Assembly (NCBI GenBank): GCA_944363805.1 | Contig: CALVVH010000007.1 | Span: 1-33,650 of the forward strand | Source: an uncultured Bacilli bacterium | Lineage (GTDB): Bacteria; Bacillota_I; Bacilli_A; RF39; UBA660 | Reading direction: 5' to 3' | DNA length: 33,650 bases | Part shown: piece by piece, positions 31,987 to 33,650 of the stretch | Numbering within the stretch: the stretch's first letter is position 1 | How the letters are laid out: each line of letters starts with the position of its first letter | Translations under genes and position numbers: made by a program | Notes under the pieces: generated by a model | What the model saw: only the letters and a program-made list of their open reading frames with translations | Database searches by the model: none | Told to the model about the DNA's origin: nothing

Positions 31987-32551
31987 TTTGTTGCTCCTTT
32001 TCATATTCTTCTTTAGTTAGCGAATAGACTATTAAATCGTTTTTTCTACCCATTTTATCATTGATTCTAGCTCGCAATCTAGTTTCATACTTTAATCCAG
32101 ATTTTTCCATTACTCTGCCACTAGCTGGGTTATTATCCATATGTTCACCAACGATGATATCAGCATCACATTCTTCAAATAAAAATTTTATTACACGCGT
32201 TAAGATTTCAGTTCCATATCCTTGGCCCCAGAATTTTTCAGCATAACAATACCCCACTTCACAAGTGCCATATGCCAAAAATTTTTTACTGATATCAATA
32301 GTTCCAATTACTTCACCAGTTTCTTTTATCTCAGCAATCCAACGGTAGGTGTCTAAATCTTGATATGCTTCAAGCCATTTAGTATAAATAGCTCTTGTTT
32401 CTTCTACATTTTTGTGTTTTTCCCACATAACATACTTAGCAACGGCATCACTTGTACACCAACTTTGGTAGGCAACATCAGCATCAGCAAGAGTTGCCCT
32501 TCTAAGTATTAATCTATCTGTTTCTAATGGTTTTGTTCCAATAAATTTCAT
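31979..32551 (-). CDS. GNAT acetyltransferase, RimJ/RimL type
   Basis: A 190-aa acetyl-CoA-dependent N-acetyltransferase (Acetyltransf_3). LETDRLILRRATLADADVAY opens the fold; EVIGTIDISKKF is the central strand; GYCYAEKFWGQGYGTEILTR is the acetyl-CoA pyrophosphate loop (WGQGYGTE matches Q/R-x-x-G-x-G/A); NNPASGRVMEKSGLKYE is the last helix. Acceptor unknown (an amine of a protein, antibiotic or metabolite). AAAGGAG lies upstream of the ATG. Confidence 0.9.
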   Translation of the reverse strand: MKFIGTKPLETDRLILRRATLADADVAYQSWCTSDAVAKYVMWEKHKNVEETRAIYTKWLEAYQDLDTYRWIAEIKETGEVIGTIDISKKFLAYGTCEVGYCYAEKFWGQGYGTEILTRVIKFLFEECDADIIVGEHMDNNPASGRVMEKSGLKYETRLRARINDKMGRKNDLIVYSLTKEEYEKEQQNG

Positions 32552-32552
32552 A

Positions 32553-33272
32553 TTACTCTCCTTTCAAAATATAATCGCCATCATTTGGAACAATTATATT
32601 CTTTATTTTTAATTTTTTGGCTTCTTTGATGGTCTCACGGAACATATGAGAAGTTACAAATTTATGATCAGGATATTTGGTTGCCAATTTTTTGATATCA
32701 TCAATTCCCATGTGGGATTCATTGCCTAGAATGAAACTACAATCACAAATAAGATAATCACAAATGCTAGCCATGTAATCGACATTATCACAATATCCCG
32801 TATCACCAGTAAAACCAATGGTTAAATTAGGACTTTTAAAGATATAGCCATACGCAGGTTTAAAATCACCATGGCTTACTTTAACTCTGGATACTTCGTA
32901 ATTATTTATTATAAAATTGGCACTAAAATTATAGTTTAGTTGAAGACGGTTTAATACTTTTTTAGAAGTACTAGGAAAACCTAATTTGAATAAAGTCTCA
33001 ATCTTTTTCTTACCTGGTTTAGTACAATAAATGTTTACATCTAGTTCATCTTCTTTGCTCTTCTTAAGAAGATAAAATGGGATATCAAAAAAATGGTCAC
33101 CATGAAAATGCGTAATTAAAACATTGTCTATTTTTTCTACGTTTATTCCGAGAGTATATAGATTTTTACAACTACCATTAGGCATGTCAACTAAAATGTG
33201 GTCATCAATTAAATAACTTGCACTATTTTCTTTATGCCAAATGCCACCGGAACCAATTATTTGTAATTTCAT
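32553..33272 (-). CDS. MBL-fold metallohydrolase (RNase Z-like)
   Basis: A 239-aa metallo-beta-lactamase fold protein. Zinc-binding set: THFHGDHFFD (HxHxDH), KVSHGDFKPAYGY, GFTGDTGYCDN (bridging Asp), and a late His in FVTSHMF. The start IIGSGGIWHKENSASYLIDD resembles RNase Z/ElaC-like phosphodiesterases, but it is shorter than tRNase Z (~305 aa) and lacks a clear exosite arm, so a related phosphodiesterase is also possible. GAGG precedes the ATG; it lies 2 bp after the upstream phosphoesterase gene and 1 bp before the GNAT gene. Confidence 0.83.
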   Translation of the reverse strand: MKLQIIGSGGIWHKENSASYLIDDHILVDMPNGSCKNLYTLGINVEKIDNVLITHFHGDHFFDIPFYLLKKSKEDELDVNIYCTKPGKKKIETLFKLGFPSTSKKVLNRLQLNYNFSANFIINNYEVSRVKVSHGDFKPAYGYIFKSPNLTIGFTGDTGYCDNVDYMASICDYLICDCSFILGNESHMGIDDIKKLATKYPDHKFVTSHMFRETIKEAKKLKIKNIIVPNDGDYILKGE

Positions 33273-33274
33273 AT

Positions 33275-33650
33275 TTAAACCTCACTTTCAAAAATTAATG
33301 TATTATCTATTAATGAATAAATTGCAATTTTTTTATTTTCGTAAATAGCATATGTTGGGCCATAGCCATCTCGTGGTAAAGATATGGAACCAACACAAAC
33401 ATAAGTAAGATTATCTTTTTTCTTGATGTATGGAATATGGAAGTGACCATATATTAAAATATTAGCATCATTAAACTTACTATTTTTATCGATATTGTAA
33501 ATATGACCATGAGTACAATAAATATTTAAGTTATCAACATTTAATAAAGCTAAATCACTACATATGGGAAATTCTGATTTTTCAATATCTACTTCAGAAT
33601 CACAATTTCCACGGATACTAAGTAGTTTATGTTGGTAACTTGTTAAAAAG
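33275..33650 (-). CDS. YfcE/MJ0936-type metallophosphoesterase (partial, runs off window)
   Basis: About 125 C-terminal codons are present; the start lies beyond 33650. Visible motifs of the calcineurin-like phosphodiesterase fold: SIRGNCDSE (V-GNCD), YCTHGHIYN (HGH), ILIYGHFHIPYI (GHTH-like with Phe for Thr) and VGSISLPRDGYG. It is the first visible gene of the operon with MBL-hydrolase, GNAT and pncC. A phosphodiesterase acting on small substrates is expected. Confidence 0.88.
   Translation of the reverse strand, partial: FLTSYQHKLLSIRGNCDSEVDIEKSEFPICSDLALLNVDNLNIYCTHGHIYNIDKNSKFNDANILIYGHFHIPYIKKKDNLTYVCVGSISLPRDGYGPTYAIYENKKIAIYSLIDNTLIFESEV

Overview
The window is AT-rich, densely packed bacterial DNA from a low-GC Firmicutes/Bacilli-type chromosome. 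It has strong AGGAGG ribosome binding sites, TTG and GTG starts, and sigma-A style promoters. The standard genetic code applies: TGA is a real stop at the rlmB/sigma and GNAT/pncC overlaps, and Trp is encoded by TGG. The rlmB - sigma factor - secE - nusG block resembles the Bacillus order rlmB-rae1-sigH-rpmG-secE-nusG, but rae1 and rpmG are missing. The gene set (short Rel, PepF, collagen-like surface proteins, many helical-repeat hypotheticals) suggests a reduced-genome, gut-type Bacilli/Mollicutes-related lineage. That placement is inference.

Layout. 1-2390: a three-gene minus-strand operon of uncharacterised helical or coiled-coil proteins with its own promoter and terminator. 2464-4993: a plus-strand SsuABC/NMT1-type ABC importer operon. 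4797-7014: a small accessory island bounded by two nearly identical ~200-bp direct repeats (the permease 3' end plus terminator). Between the repeats lie a GNAT remnant, a KilA-N remnant, an intact RhuM-family gene and a very small ORF. 7026-9973: an unrecognised protein, a protein with weak HipA-like kinase features, and an ABC pair whose ATPase subunit has lost every catalytic motif. 10086-10943: a collagen-like glycoprotein with a globular C-terminal head. 10945-15665: a Bce-type peptide-antibiotic sensing and detoxification module (BceRS-like kinase/regulator, BceAB-like ABC) with a tiny 37-aa membrane protein appended. 15703-18220: a small hypothetical gene, a GT2-TPR glycosyltransferase, and a second collagen-like protein just upstream of it. 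18287-21491: HD hydrolase, VanZ-RDD membrane protein, acyltransferase 3. 21501-23655: nusG, secE, sigma factor, rlmB. 23728-26909: CaCA antiporter, MazG-like pyrophosphohydrolase, PepF. 26911-28110: a decayed patch (frameshifted gene, ISAs1-type transposase remnant, short repeats, a further gene remnant) next to tRNA-Thr(CGT). 28151-33650: TIGR01212 radical SAM, short Rel, FkbM methyltransferase, then a minus-strand operon YfcE-type phosphoesterase - MBL hydrolase - GNAT - PncC.

Themes. Much of the window concerns the cell surface: two collagen-like fibres with a shared leader motif, a glycosyltransferase adjacent to one of them, an acyltransferase, a VanZ-RDD protein, and an antibiotic-stress ABC/two-component system. 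Two proteins look like deliberate pseudoenzymes: a catalytically dead ABC ATPase kept with its permease, and a Rel protein with an intact hydrolase site but a synthetase site that has lost its catalytic glutamate. These two and the repeat-bounded island are the most rewarding places for a second look.
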